From positions 1 through 64,000 of the forward strand of contig PUQB01000711.1 of assembly GCA_003024785.1 (NCBI GenBank): 64,000 nt of DNA. Direction: 5' to 3'. The stretch's first letter is position 1. Each line of letters begins with the position of its first letter. Shown here in pieces: positions 35,646 through 46,620 of the stretch. The DNA comes from Selaginella tamariscina. Its lineage: Eukaryota; Streptophyta; Lycopodiopsida; Selaginellales; Selaginellaceae. A program made the position numbers and the translations under genes. The notes beneath the pieces are model-generated. The model was not told the origin of the DNA and did no database searches. It worked only from the letters and a program-made list of their open reading frames with translations.

Positions 35646-36302
35646 TGTCAAGCCACGATCCAGGAACTAGGAAGGGAACAGGACTGTCAAGCCACGATCC
35701 AGGAACCAGGAAGGGAACAGGATTCCAAGGACAGGAAGGCCTGACTCAGGAACAGGACCGAGAGCAGGACAGGAACTGGAAATAGGAACAGGACGGATCT
35801 AAGAGCAAGACAGGATCAGGATAGGATCCGGGAGCGAGACAGGAACAGGACAGGATCCCGGAGCAGGATAGGATCCAGGGCAGGACAGGAAACAGGAGTG
35901 AGACAGGAACAGGACAGGAAACAAGACGAGAACAAGACAAGACGAAATTGATCGTAGTAAGACTGGTGTTGATAGTAACTGATTGTACAACAATTAGGTC
36001 GGAGCTTTTATGCTCACAACTCCAAGAGCTAATCTAGGCATGCATGCAAAAGTGGTTGCATGCATGCAAAAGTGATTGCATGCATGCAGAGGCTAAGATG
36101 AGTCCACATGTCCCTTATCCTCTAGGCATATCCTGTGGCATATCCTGTAGGAATATCCTGCAACCGAATCCTGTATCCGGAATCCTGGTAGGATATCCTG
36201 TAGGAAAATCCTGCAACCCATATCCTGTATCCAGATCCTGTAGGAAGTCTTGCAACCCATGTCCTGTATCCGGAATCCTGTATTCTGTATCGAGTCATGA
36301 CA
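35646..36302 (-). repeat. 3' LTR of element C, with a duplicated start
   Basis: 657 bp. The first 39 bases (tgtcaagccacgatccagg...) are repeated immediately at 35685. It also has extra gcatgcatgcaaaagtgrttgc units at 36037-36090 (three copies; the partner LTR has two). Polypurine tract at 36303-36317, minus strand. Confidence 0.85.
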
Positions 36303-37857
36303 GCACCTCCTCCCTAAAGACGAGTTCCACGAGTCTTGGGACCTGGTTTAGCAGGATAATGCCGATGGAAGGCAGCAACCTTGGAAGAAGCATGGAGTAA
36401 GTTGGATGCAGGTCCCAAGTGCGATCAGTAGGCAGGTACCCTTTCCAATCCACCAAGTATTGGAGTTGGTGACGATGAAGAGAGAGTCAAGGATGGCTGC
36501 GACTTCGTACTCAGGTTCATGTCAATGACCACAGGAGGGGGAGGAGAAGAAACACGACCGGAAGAGAAGAAGGATGATACGGCTCCAATAAAGAGGTGTG
36601 AAACACAGGATGAAGTTTCACCGTGGTGATGGTAACTCGAGTCGGAAAGCTACAGGATTTACCTCCGCCACGATCCTATAAGGGCCCAATCGTTGAAAAT
36701 CCAACTTAGAAGAAGGCCTGTTGGTGCGAATGTGTCGACGAAGAAGCCACACGAGATCACCAATCTTGTATGCAGGTGCCGGCTGTCGGTGAGCATCAGC
36801 ATGATGCTTGTATCGTTCCTGTGCCTGTTAAGATGAACCTGGAGATCATCCTGTACCTGCCAAAGATGCTGAAGACGATCTGTACTGCAGGAGCGGAAGA
36901 AGGAGAAGCGGTAGGAGCAAAGTCAAAACGTGGATGGTGGCCTGTAAGAGCAAAGAAAGGTGTCTGTCCTGTAGATGCGTGATGGAGTTGTTGTAGGCAA
37001 ACTCCGCCATTGGAAGGAGGTCCAACCAGTTGTCCTGCTGGTAACTGATGAAGCAACGAAGATACTGTTCTAAGGTCTGAATTGTGCGTTCGGACTGCCC
37101 ATCGGTTTGTGGGTGATATCCTGAAGAAAGATCCGCTTTGACCTGTAGACTCCGAAGAAGCTCTCGCCAAAACTTGGACATGAATTGTGGACCTCGATCG
37201 GAAACAATGCTCTCAGGAAGACCATGATGTCGGAACACCTCACGGATCACCAACTCGGCAGTTGTCTGACCTGTAGCTGTCTTGTTGCAGGGTAGGAAAT
37301 GAGCCTGCTTGGTGAAACGGTCAACCACCACAAGAACTGCATTAATCCACGGAAGGAGGAAGATCTGTGAGGAAATCCATAGAAATGGATCTCCAAGGAG
37401 CAGACGGAACAGGAAGAGGACGAAGAAGACCAGAGGGTGCATGATGAGGCATCTTCGACCTGCTACAAGTGTCACATACAAACCTCTCCACAAAACCTCG
37501 CAACCCAGGCCACCAATAGTTGCGAGTCACCAATTCCACTGTCTTGGCCACACCAAAATGTCCTGTAGCCGGGGTATCATGACAATCCTGTACCACACGA
37601 GTCCTAGAAATACCAACAGGAACGTACAGGAGACCTTCCCGGTATAGGAGTCCATCCTGTATGGTGAACAGGTTGTAGTCTGGACGGGAACTGGAGGAAG
37701 AGGAACTTGCAACGTCAGGATGAATGTGTGAGAACACATTCTTTGCCAAGTCGTCTGTAGCCAACTGCGAACGAACGTCCTGTAGGAGTGTTGAATTTGC
37801 TGGAGCCTGATGAACCTGCAGTGCCGCAAGCCGGAAACGATCAGGACCCAACAACAC
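36303..37857 (-). pseudogene. Element C integrase and chromodomain, broken
   Basis: 37342-37857 reads [17 protein letters not shown] and NYWWPGLRGFVERFV; 36846-37493 reads [33 protein letters not shown] and GYHPQTDGQSERTIQTLE, with the complete QTDGQ motif that element A lacks. The chromodomain part (about 36310-36520) survives only as pieces in several frames. Breaks are single-base. The protein would insert the element's cDNA. Confidence 0.82.
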
Positions 37858-37995
37858 TTGCCTTTGACCGTCAATGCAGGATCGCCCGGGCTTGGTGCAA
37901 GGTAAGAGCGCCTAGACAATGCATCCGCCTTGCCATTCCGAAAGCCGGGCCTGTAGACGATGACGAAGTCAAAACGTGATAGGAACTCTGCCCAC

Positions 37996-39262
37996 CTAGC
38001 TGTCGCCGACTGAGACCCGAGCCGTTTGAAAGTACTCCAGGTTCTTGTGATCCGTAAGAACTTGTACAGGATGTGCAGCACCTTCCAGGAAATGCCGCCA
38101 TTCCTCAAACGAATCCACAATGGCCTTGAGTTCCTTGTCATGAATCTCATAGTTGATCTCCGCCGACAGGAACTTACAAGAGTGAAAGCTACAGGATGAA
38201 GCAACTTGTCCTCTCAACTTACGATAGGACGATCCTACTGCAAAATCCGAGGCATCTGCTTCAATGAAGAAAGGATGAGAAGGGTCAGGATGTGCTAAAA
38301 TCGGAGCTGTCGTGAAAACGTCCTTGAGTGTTGTGAACGCGTGTTCCGCCTTGTCGGACCAAGAGAAAAGTCCTGTGCGCTTGGTGAGTTCTGTGAGTGG
38401 AAGTACACGCTTGGAGAAGTCCTGTATGAACCGCCTGTAGAAGTTTGCAAAGCCAAGGAAACATTGTACATCTCGTACCGACTTGGGCCTCTCCCACTCC
38501 ACGATGGTCTTCACCTTGTGCATGTCCATGGAAACGCCAGCAGGAGAGACGATGTAGCCCAAGAACTCCACCGAATCCCTATCGAAAAAAACACTTCTCC
38601 AACTTCGCGTACAGGCCATGCTCGCAAAGCCGCTCTAAAACTAGTCGTACATGCTTGTCATGTGCCGCCTGGTCCTTGGAGAAAATCATGTCGTCGAGGT
38701 AGATCACCACAAACTGGTCCAAGAAGTCACGAAAATGTCGTTCACCATGTGTTGGAATACAGTGGGGCATTGGTAAGGCCGAAAGGCATTACCGTGTACT
38801 CAAAATGTCCATACCTTGTACGAAAGGCAGTCTTCCACTCATCGCCGGGACGAATCCGTACAAGGTTGTAGGCTCCTCGTAAGTCGATCTTCGTGAACAC
38901 CTTTGCTCCTCGCAGCCGATCGAGAAGTTCCGGATCAATGGCAACGGGTACCATTCCGAATGGTGACTTGATTCAAACCCCTGTAGTCCACAACCAAACG
39001 TAAACTCCCATCCTTCTTCTTGACAAAGAAGATAGGAGCTCCTGCAGGGACTTTGAGTGACGAATGAAGCCGGATGCTAAGTTGTCCTCGATGTACTGAC
39101 GAAGAACCTCCAACTCTGTGGGTGACAATGCATAATTGGTCCGAATGGTGGAGTCTTTCCTTCCGCAAGATCAATAGGACAGTCGTAGGACCTGTGAACA
39201 GGAAGAACTGCAGCCTTGTGCTTGTCAAAAACGTCCTTAAAGTCGTGGTACTTGGATGGTAG
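37996..39262 (-). pseudogene. Element C reverse transcriptase and RNase H, broken
   Basis: 38935-39228 has [20 protein letters not shown] and [12 protein letters not shown]; 38742-38954 has [31 protein letters not shown]; 38579-38770 has [14 protein letters not shown], in which one codon of DDILIFSKD is lost; 37996-38619 has EFLGYIVSPAGVSMD, FLGFANFYRRFI, FFIEADASDFAVGS and [20 protein letters not shown]. The YLDD catalytic box is intact. Confidence 0.83.
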
Positions 39263-39388
39263 GGAAGAAGGAGGAGAAGGAGAAGGAGAAGGAGAAAAAA
39301 CAGGGGAGTCGGATACAGGAAAGGTAGAAGAGGATGTAGGAGTTACTTGAAAGCAAAAAGGTGGAAGGGGGCAGGATCAGTGGCGAGT

Positions 39389-40270
39389 TCATGCATGGTA
39401 GTGGTAAGAACTCGGAGAGGAGAAGGAGCTGTGATGGTGACTAAAAGAGGAAGGATCTTGGGGGATGGAACAGAGCAGGGTAACAGAAAGAAGCAGGATT
39501 GGAAAAAACCTGTGTGGTGTTGATGAGTGTACAGGATTGGAAGAATCCTGTACAGGAGTCCGTGGTTGCGCAAGAGTGGAAGAAGCCTGCGAATGTGCTG
39601 ACGAATCAACAGGAGGTGGATCCTGTTGAGGAGGAACCTTCGACACTGATACAGGATTGGAAGAACCCTGTACAGGACACCGCAAACTTACAGGAGTGGA
39701 GAGAGCCTGCGGATGTGCTGAGGAACTGACATGAGGTGAATCCTGTCGAGGAGGAGTCTTCAACACTGGTACAGGAACAGGCACGGTCAATCCTGTAGCT
39801 TGTACTGCCTCAGATACTAAGGATGTATCCTGCACGCAGGAAGGTACAGGATTGATCCTAGCAGTTGGAGAGGAAAACGTGAGCGTCCTAGACCTCCAGT
39901 CGATCTGCGGATTTGCAACAACGAACCATGGCATGCCCAAAATGATGGGAGTCGACCGAGTCTTGATCAAGTTGAAGGAAATTGAACAGTTGAATGTGCC
40001 ATACCTGCAGGAGAGAGGTTCGGTAGCATGGGTAACTGCACCAGAAGCAATTAGACGCCCATCGGCCACCTCTACAGGAACTGCACGCTTCAACTTCACC
40101 ACCGAAATGCCATGTTGAGTTGCAAACGTGTCATCCATGAAGCATGCATTTGCACCAGTGTCTAACAAGGCAAACTCCATGAGCTCTCGATTATTAAGAT
40201 GAATGTGTACAGGAAACTTAAGTGACGGGATGGTATGAGCAGCACCAATGGAGCCTGCACCTACGTCCAA
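39389..40270 (-). CDS. Element C protease with Ser/Pro-rich linker
   Basis: A 293-codon open frame. Residues 1-50 hold IGAAHTIPSLKFPVHIHL and FALLDTGANACFMDDTFA (DTG active site of a retropepsin); up to about residue 125 the protease fold continues (IILGMPWFVVANPQIDW, the usual ILG motif). The remaining ~170 residues are a linker of degenerate repeats with Pro, Ser, Val and Gln (KVPPQQDPPPVDSSAHSQAS). It precedes RT on the minus strand. The frame is open while its partner in element A is broken, so this copy is the better reference for the domain. It cleaves the Gag-Pol precursor. Confidence 0.82.
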   Translation of the reverse strand: MDVGAGSIGAAHTIPSLKFPVHIHLNNRELMEFALLDTGANACFMDDTFATQHGISVVKLKRAVPVEVADGRLIASGAVTHATEPLSCRYGTFNCSISFNLIKTRSTPIILGMPWFVVANPQIDWRSRTLTFSSPTARINPVPSCVQDTSLVSEAVQATGLTVPVPVPVLKTPPRQDSPHVSSSAHPQALSTPVSLRCPVQGSSNPVSVSKVPPQQDPPPVDSSAHSQASSTLAQPRTPVQDSSNPVHSSTPHRFFPILLLSVTLLCSIPQDPSSFSHHHSSFSSPSSYHYHA

Positions 40271-40281
40271 CTTCGCGGCTC

Positions 40282-41259
40282 CTAGACGAAGTGGACATTG
40301 GAGTTTTCCGACTGAACTTCAGCTTCAACTTCACGCGTCTTGAAGTTCCTGGCTTTAATAGGACAATCTGCCACCTTGTGTCCTGCTCCACCACAATACA
40401 AGCACAGGTTCTCACTGCGACGACGTTGCTTCTCGGCAGCGGAAAGAGAGCCACGCTTGGATTTCTCAACCTCCATAGGAACTACTCCAGAAGGTGGTGC
40501 AGGAACATGTACCACAGCTGCAGGATTGGTTTGCAGGAACTGTTGACGGGATCTTTCCTGACGACGCTCGAACAAACGGTTGTCGCAACGAACAGCTTGT
40601 TGCATGATCTCCGCTAATGTTTGGGCATCCGGTAACGTAAGGAGAAGGTCCTTCACGTCGTCCCTCAACCCAAAACGGAAGTGTTCGATCAATGCAGTCT
40701 CGTCCCATGGAATGTTCGTGCAAAGTTGCTGAAATTCGGATGCATAGACGGAAGCTGGTCGGGATCCTTGAGTGAGCTTCCGTAACTTCGTGCATGCAGA
40801 ACGGTACTTATCAGGATCTCCAAAACAGGCTTCAAAGGCAGCCACGAAACCTTCAAAGTCTTCCATCAATGGATCGTCACGCTCCAGCAAGGGGGCAACC
40901 CAAGCCCGTGGAGATCCACTTAGTAAGGATGCCAAAAGACCCACCTTTTGAGCATCAGTCGAGTAGCGCCGTGGTTGCATACGGATCAAGAGCCGGATCT
41001 GATTCAGGAAACCTTGGAAATCGGCACGATTACCACTGAACTTCTCTGGCATGCTAACCTTCGGCTCCGAAGAAAAGTTTGATGAAGAGGGAACCACCGA
41101 TGCCTGGGAGAGAGCCTGCGCAGCAGCCTTGGAGGATGCATCAGCAGCTGCATGTGCCGCAGTGGTGGAACCTTGCAGGTCGGTGACCACTTGGCGCAAA
41201 GTGGCCAGCTCATGAAGTAGCATTTGGTGCTCGTGTTGAAAACGCTCAAAATCAGCCAT
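40282..41259 (-). CDS. Element C gag, intact 325-codon frame
   Basis: Starts MADFERFQHEHQMLLHEL with a coiled-coil-like N terminus (LRQVVTDLQGS), then an Ala-rich hinge (AAQALSQAS), the capsid-like core (MPEKFSGNRADFQGFLNQI, FVAAFEACFGDPDKYR, LIEHFRFGLRDDVKDLLLTL), and, near residue 290, the CCHC zinc knuckle CLYCGGAGHKVADC. Length and order are usual for chromoviral gag. It is the only fully open gag among A, C and D. It assembles particles and binds the element's RNA. Confidence 0.88.
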   Translation of the reverse strand: MADFERFQHEHQMLLHELATLRQVVTDLQGSTTAAHAAADASSKAAAQALSQASVVPSSSNFSSEPKVSMPEKFSGNRADFQGFLNQIRLLIRMQPRRYSTDAQKVGLLASLLSGSPRAWVAPLLERDDPLMEDFEGFVAAFEACFGDPDKYRSACTKLRKLTQGSRPASVYASEFQQLCTNIPWDETALIEHFRFGLRDDVKDLLLTLPDAQTLAEIMQQAVRCDNRLFERRQERSRQQFLQTNPAAVVHVPAPPSGVVPMEVEKSKRGSLSAAEKQRRRSENLCLYCGGAGHKVADCPIKARNFKTREVEAEVQSENSNVHFV

Positions 41260-41336
41260 GATCTAGGAAAGAAAAAAGGAGGAAAATGAAGGAAAGAATC
41301 AAGAAAAAGGTAGCTGGAAAACGGAGAACTATGAAG

Positions 41337-41351
41337 CAGTTACTATCAAAC
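41337..41351 (-). other. Putative self-priming PBS of element C
   Basis: GTTTGATAGTAACTG on the minus strand next to the 5' LTR. Its complement, over 13 bases, is inside the same LTR at 41657-41669. Identical arrangement to elements A and D. Confidence 0.6.
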
Positions 41352-41971
41352 TGTCAAGCCACGATCCAGGAACCAGGAAAAGAGTCAAGCAGATTCCAGG
41401 AACAGGAAGAAGGATTCCAAGGACAGGAAGGCTGACTCAGGAACAGGACCGAGAGCAGGACAGGAACTGGAATAGGAACAGGACGGATCTAAGAGCAAGA
41501 CAGGATCAGGATAGGATCCGGGAGCGAGACAGGAACAGGACAGGATCCCGGAGCAGGATAGGATCCAGGGGCAGGACAGGAAACAGGAGCGAGACAGGAA
41601 CAGGACAGGAAACAAGACAAGAACAAGACAAGAAATTGATCGTAGTAAGACTGGTGTTGATAGTAACTGATTGTACAACAATTAGGTCGGAGCTTTTATG
41701 CTCACAACTCCAAGAGCTAATCTAGGCATGCATGCAAAAGTGGTTGCATGCATGCAGAGGCTAAGATGAGTCCACATGTCCCTTATCCTCTAGGCATATC
41801 CTGTGGCATATCCTAGGAATATCCTGCAACCGAATCCTGTGTCCGGAATCCTGGTAGGAATATCCTGTAGGAAAATCCTGCAACCCATATCCTGTATCCG
41901 GAATCCTATAGGAAAGTCCTGCAACCCATGTCCTGTATCCGGAATCCTGTATTCTGTATCGGGTCGTGACA
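41352..41971 (-). repeat. 5' LTR of element C
   Basis: 620 bp, tgtcaagcc...gtcgtgaca; the same internal repeat zones as the LTRs of A. Very similar to the 3' LTR 35646-36302 apart from short length differences in repeat units, so the insertion looks recent. Confidence 0.9.
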
Positions 41972-41976
41972 GATGT

Positions 41977-42605
41977 GGGCTATCATGCCATAGCCCTTAG
42001 ATTCAAGAGTTGCACTAAGTGCCACAAATGTGGCTCCTAAATGCCAACTCTAGAACCCCTCAGTGAACCCTCAGGAACTAAGTAACGTGAACTTGTCAAA
42101 CAAGATCTCACGCCCATAGTTGCACAAGGACACGGATGTGCCTTGCTTGGCCGTGAGTGCTACACCTAGCTTGACGTGGAGGAGGAGGTTGGAGACAAGC
42201 TTCTACCTCTGCCTCTTGGAACGTGTAATCCGACAAGACCTCTCAGGTATGGATTCGCCAACGTTAAGGGTAAGCTACCCCAAAGGTGGGATGATCTGGA
42301 AGTTATAGTGGCACAATAGAGGGTTGTGTTGCATCAGGAAAAGAGTAACGAGCTCAGTCATGAACCCAAGAGCTCTCTTACATGTACTACTTAATATATA
42401 TGATAGAGGCCCCCCCCCCCTTGTTTTCTTGTTTACATAAGTGGGCTGGCACGGAATCTCATTCCCATAGAGAATATACTTGGTGAGTTAATTAATGACT
42501 CTTAACCCTAACCCTAACATGAGGTGTTTAGGCGTGGGGTTAGGGCAACCCTAGGGGTGTTCTTAACCCTACTAAACACGCCCGAACTCATCTACATTAA
42601 CCAAT
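41977..42605 (+). repeat. Left arm (part 2) of the large imperfect inverted repeat
   Basis: Homologous to the reverse complement of about 49750-50395 (tagcttgacgtggaggagga, cataagtgggctggcacgga, ggtgagttaattaatgactc). Contains a C run at 42411-42420 and two tandem ccctaa words at 42510. No gene is recognised. Confidence 0.65.
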
Positions 42606-42653
42606 CAGCCTACTAACTAGGACGTCAAAATTGGGGGTGGGTTTCTAGAAGGT

Positions 42654-43091
42654 TGTCACGACCCGATACAGGATGCAGGATTCCGGATATAAGAATAGGA
42701 TACATGATATAGGATACGGGATATAGGATATGCCCACAGGATATGCCTACAGGATATACCTATAGGATATGCTTATAGGATATGTCTACAGGATATGCCT
42801 GTTACAGGATACACCTATAGGATAAGGGTCACCATTTTTATCTCATGACTAGATTAAGCTCAAGACCAGATTAGCTCTTGGAGTTGTGAACATAAAAACT
42901 TTAACCTAATTGTTGTATTAGTTACTATCAACACCAGTCTTTTACAATCAATCTTGTCTTGTTCTTGTCTTGCTCTTTGCTTCTTGTTCTCTCCTTATCT
43001 TGCTCCTAGTTCATGTCCTGCTCCTATCTTGTTCTTAGTCCTTGTCCTGCTCCTGAGTCAAGCCTCCTTGCTCTTGGATCGTGGCTTGATA
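42654..43091 (+). repeat. 5' LTR of element D
   Basis: 438 bp, tgtcacgac...gcttgata. It has CATAAAAA (42891) and the 12-base AGTTACTATCAA (42920-42931), which is complementary to the PBS at 43092-43106. Confidence 0.88.
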
Positions 43092-43106
43092 GTTTGATAG
43101 TAACTG
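43092..43106 (+). other. Putative self-priming PBS of element D
   Basis: GTTTGATAGTAACTG directly after the 5' LTR; pairs over 12 bases with 42920-42931 in the LTR. Confidence 0.6.
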
Positions 43107-43190
43107 ATTTCATAACTCCCCGATTTCCAGTTGCTTTTTTTTCCCCTTAGCTTTTCTCCCTTTCTTTTCTTCTTCTTTCTTTCATGGATC

Positions 43191-43759
43191 ATGGCAAATT
43201 TTGAGCAATTCCAACTCGAGCACCAAATGTTACTTTATGAGCTGACCACTTGTGCCAAGTGGTCACAGATTTGCAAGGTTCCACCAACGTGGCGCATGCA
43301 ACTGCTAATGCATCCTCCAAGACTGCTGCGCAGGCTCTCTCTCAAGTATCCATGGTTTCCTCTCCATCGAACTCTTCTTCAGAACCAAAGATCAGCATGC
43401 CAGAGAAGTTCAGTGGCAATCGTGCCGATTTTCAAGGTTTCCTAAATCAGATCAGGCTTTTGATCTGCATGCAACCATGCCGCTACTCCATTGATGCACA
43501 AAAGGTTGGCCTTTTGGCATCCTTACTAATTGGATCTCCACGAGCTTGGGTTGCCCCTTTGCTGGAGCATGACGAACCATTAATGGAAGACTTTGAAGGA
43601 TTCGTGGCTGCCTTTGAAGCCTGCTTCGGAGATCCTGATAAGTACGTTCCGCATGCACAAAGTTACGGAAGCTTACACAAGGACGGTTTTCGAAATAGCA
43701 AAGTGGATGCATTGTATAGGCGCTCTTACCTTGCACCGACCCCGGACGATCTTGCATGA
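43191..43759 (+). pseudogene. Element D gag remnant fused to RNase H end
   Basis: Starts MANFEQFQLEHQMLLYEL and, after a frame change, follows the family gag (MPEKFSGNRADFQGFLNQI, FVAAFEACFGDPDKY). Around 43665-43690 the sequence leaves gag and continues with DGFRNSKVDALYRRSYLAPT, the end of the RNase H/connection domain of the family ([19 protein letters not shown] in A). Roughly 2.5 kb has been deleted here in comparison with A. The frame stays open across the junction and ends at 43759. Confidence 0.75.
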
Positions 43760-44320
43760 TTGTCAAAGTAAGTGTTGTTGGGTCTTGATAGATTTCGGCT
43801 TGTGGCACTATATGTTCATCAGGCTCTAGCAAATTCAACACTTCTACATGACATCCATTTGCTGTTGGCTATAAACGACTTGGCAAAGAATGTGTTCTCA
43901 CACATTAGTCCTAACATTGCAAGCTCCTCTTCCTTCAGTTCCCATTCAGACTACAAGTTGTTCACTATACAGGATGGACTCCTGTACCGGAAAGTCTCAT
44001 GTATGTTCCTGTTGGTGTTTACAAGACTCGTGTGGTACAGGATTGTCATGATACCCCGGCTATAGGACATTTTGGTGTGGCCAAGACAGTTGAGTTGGTG
44101 ACTCGCAACTATTGATGGCTTGGGTTGCGAGGTTTTGTGGAAAGGTTTGTATAGAGTTGTGACACCTGCAACAGGTCGAAATGCCTCATCACGTGCCCTC
44201 TAGTCTTTTTCGTCCTCTTCCTGTTCCTTCTGCTCCTTGGAGATTCATTTCTATGGATTTCCTCACAGATCTTCCTCCTTCTCGTGGATTTGATGCAGTT
44301 CTTGTGGTGGTTTGACTGTT

Positions 44321-44919
44321 TGTTGAACCTAAAATCCTATTGTCTACACATAGTAGAGATTGCCATCATCAAACCCGTATTAAAGGTCTATCAGAATAAG
44401 ATAGAGAAGAAATCAGACATCAAAAGGTCAGGAAAGGGTAAGGATGGCAAGGTGTATAGCAGGCAACAGTACTATAAATCCTGTCACAGTACTGGGAGAA
44501 GGAATAGTATACATCATAACAGAAATACGAGTAAGAGATAGACGTATAGAGAGAAGAGAAAGGAAACTTATATTATGTCCATGCACAAAATAACAGTATA
44601 CTCGGGATACCCTTCTAGTCCTAATTTGGTCTATTTATACCCGTACTTTAGGTCCCGTACTAGCAGTTATAGCAACTGCCTCTTAACCTTATCCATTCAG
44701 TTACTGTAACTCCTTCTTATCCTTATCCAAACATGTTGTACTCCGCTGGTATCATAATGCGGTGATAACTCGTATTGCGGTATTACATTAGTGACTCGTA
44801 CTTCGGTATATCCTTCCCACTCTTGATTTTCAATAATATATATTATTTTTTGGTATTTTCTCATTATATTTACCCATGAAATAACAAGAAATCCTATCAT
44901 GTCTACTATGATCCTAACA
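44321..44919 (-). repeat. 3' LTR of element E
   Basis: tgttgaacc...cctaaca, followed by the plus-strand tcccccc run that is the polypurine tract on the minus strand. Very similar to 47543-48136. Confidence 0.85.
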
Positions 44920-45725
44920 TCCCCCCAGACTGGAAGTGTTGCATCACTCCGATGCAACCTTACGATGTGCCCGCTGTTCCGCACATCGAAGCAACGAAGT
45001 TCTTCAGCTTGTGGTTCTCCTTGCTTAATTTACGTACTTTGTCCGTGTCGTCCAATGTTGGAGTAGCTGCTGGGTTGAACTCGCTCATCTTCTCATGGAT
45101 GTTACGTACTTGGTCAACTAGTGTGTGTACGTTGTCCATGAGTACCTTGTTCTACTCGTACAGACGTCGTATGATGTTCAATTGCTCCAAGAATTGCTTG
45201 TTGATCGTATTACAACGGTCATGAAGTTGCTGACTGATAGTGGCATCTGCTCATTGAACTGCTACCTGTTGGGTGATGGAATCAATGACACTGCGAAGGT
45301 GTGAAAGCTGACCTTCGAGAGTAGTATCCTGTGGTGGGTCTTATGGTGGTAATTCGGGTGAAGCAGTCTGATCACGCGTGCGCTTCAAACCCCTTGAGAT
45401 GTCCCACTCCTGACGATCCAAAGCATCTGTCGTAATGTTGAATAGGGTTGCTACTGGTCTTGGTCTTTATCGTGGATGTCATTTGGCATGTTGTCTAGGT
45501 GTCAGTTCTGCCGAATGCGGTTCTTGTGGTACTGTTGATGTGGATTGCTGTGAATGCATGCTCATTTCATTAAGCATAGAGTCTTGATTTTCCTCTTGTT
45601 GCATTTTTTAAATTTAATTAGTCACTCTTTGTACTGTAGCTTTTTTTTTCTCCCAATTCTTGCGTATTGGTTCTTCTTTGGTTAGTTTGACCCGTACTCA
45701 TTTGGCCCGTGTTATAGCATACGTC

Positions 45726-46620
45726 TCAGTTGAGGGTAATTTTGTATCTTGCCCATTTACACTCATAATTTTGTTCTTGATGGTCATCTACTAGATCATT
45801 CTCTTGTTGAACTTCAATTCTCCATGTCACTAGTTCAGTGGAAGATGTTCCAGTGTTAAATTCGCATTGTTTACATTTTGGTGAATAATGTCCCATCTCA
45901 CCACATGTGTAACAGTGAATACTATTGAGTCGATTACATTCAATAGAATAGTGTCCTTTTTCTCCACATTTAAAACATGTCACATTTGGATTCTAACCTT
46001 GTAATGCTGGTGGAGATGTTATTGGTGGTAATAAAGGTGGTCCTGTTTGTGTTGGGGCTGGTAACAAAGACTGTCCCCTACGTGATATTTCCTTTTATTA
46101 CCTTGTCGGAAAAATGCTCCGGATTCACGGGGAAATCTCCTTCCATTGCCATTCCTACGGTCCCCATTATACGCTCTTTGTGGATAATCATATGAATTAG
46201 TATTTCGTGACTGTGAATAATCATATGAATTCACATTCCGATTGTTATTCCATCTGGGTGGTGGTGAAAATTCTCAGTACGTCCCATCATTTGTTGGGTT
46301 TATCCTGTAGTTCGACATCATCTCCCTTCATATCCTACTCCTCCACACATCTGACACTTAGGTAGTCTACACTCAGAAGCATTATGTCCTTCATTTTTGC
46401 ATGTTGTATAAAATATTATTTTAGTTCTTAGTCGTATTTCGCTCTCCTTTTGATATTGTCTTCTTGATTCTCGTTCATCATCATCTATGTATTTTGGAGG
46501 TATCAGCACTTCAAGTTGTTTTGTTTCTTTAATTGTATCACTTAAATCAGGCGGTTTTATTAGTCGTACTTGAAGCTGTAAATTGTCTCGTAGTCCATTT
46601 ATATACCATTTCTTTACCAT
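45726..46620 (-). pseudogene. Element E gag: zinc knuckles and N-terminal part
   Basis: 46318-46620 starts MVKKWYINGLRDNLQLQVRL and continues to KPPDLSDTIKETKQLEVL, a gag-type helical segment, and ends in a degenerate knuckle (CKNEGHNASECRLPKC). 45726-45983 carries two CCHC zinc knuckles in a row: CFKCGEKGHYSIEC and CYTCGEMGHYSPKC. The frames between are open in pieces only. Three or more knuckles in one gag is more than in A, C and D, which have one. Confidence 0.7.

Larger units (their letters stand above)
35646..41971 (-). mobile_element. Element C: Ty3-type chromovirus, full length
   Basis: LTRs at 35646-36302 and 41352-41971 with target-site duplication GATGT (35641-35645 and 41972-41976). 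Same family and layout as element A. Gag (325 codons) and protease-linker (293 codons) are single open frames; RT, RNase H and integrase are split by single-base shifts. The self-priming PBS is at 41337-41351. It sits inside the repeat whose parts are 35105-35640 and 41977-42605. It is the best-preserved copy at the gag end. Confidence 0.9.

Noticed and set aside
25525-41039. Plus-strand frames in elements A and C, some over 100 codons
   Set aside because: Shadows of the minus-strand pol and gag frames; they carry no domain and break at the same positions as the true frames shift.
42508-42525. Telomere-like ccctaaccctaac words
   Set aside because: Only two or three units, not the plant TTTAGGG type, and similar tagggtt words are scattered through the same repeat; no evidence of a telomere or interstitial telomere array.
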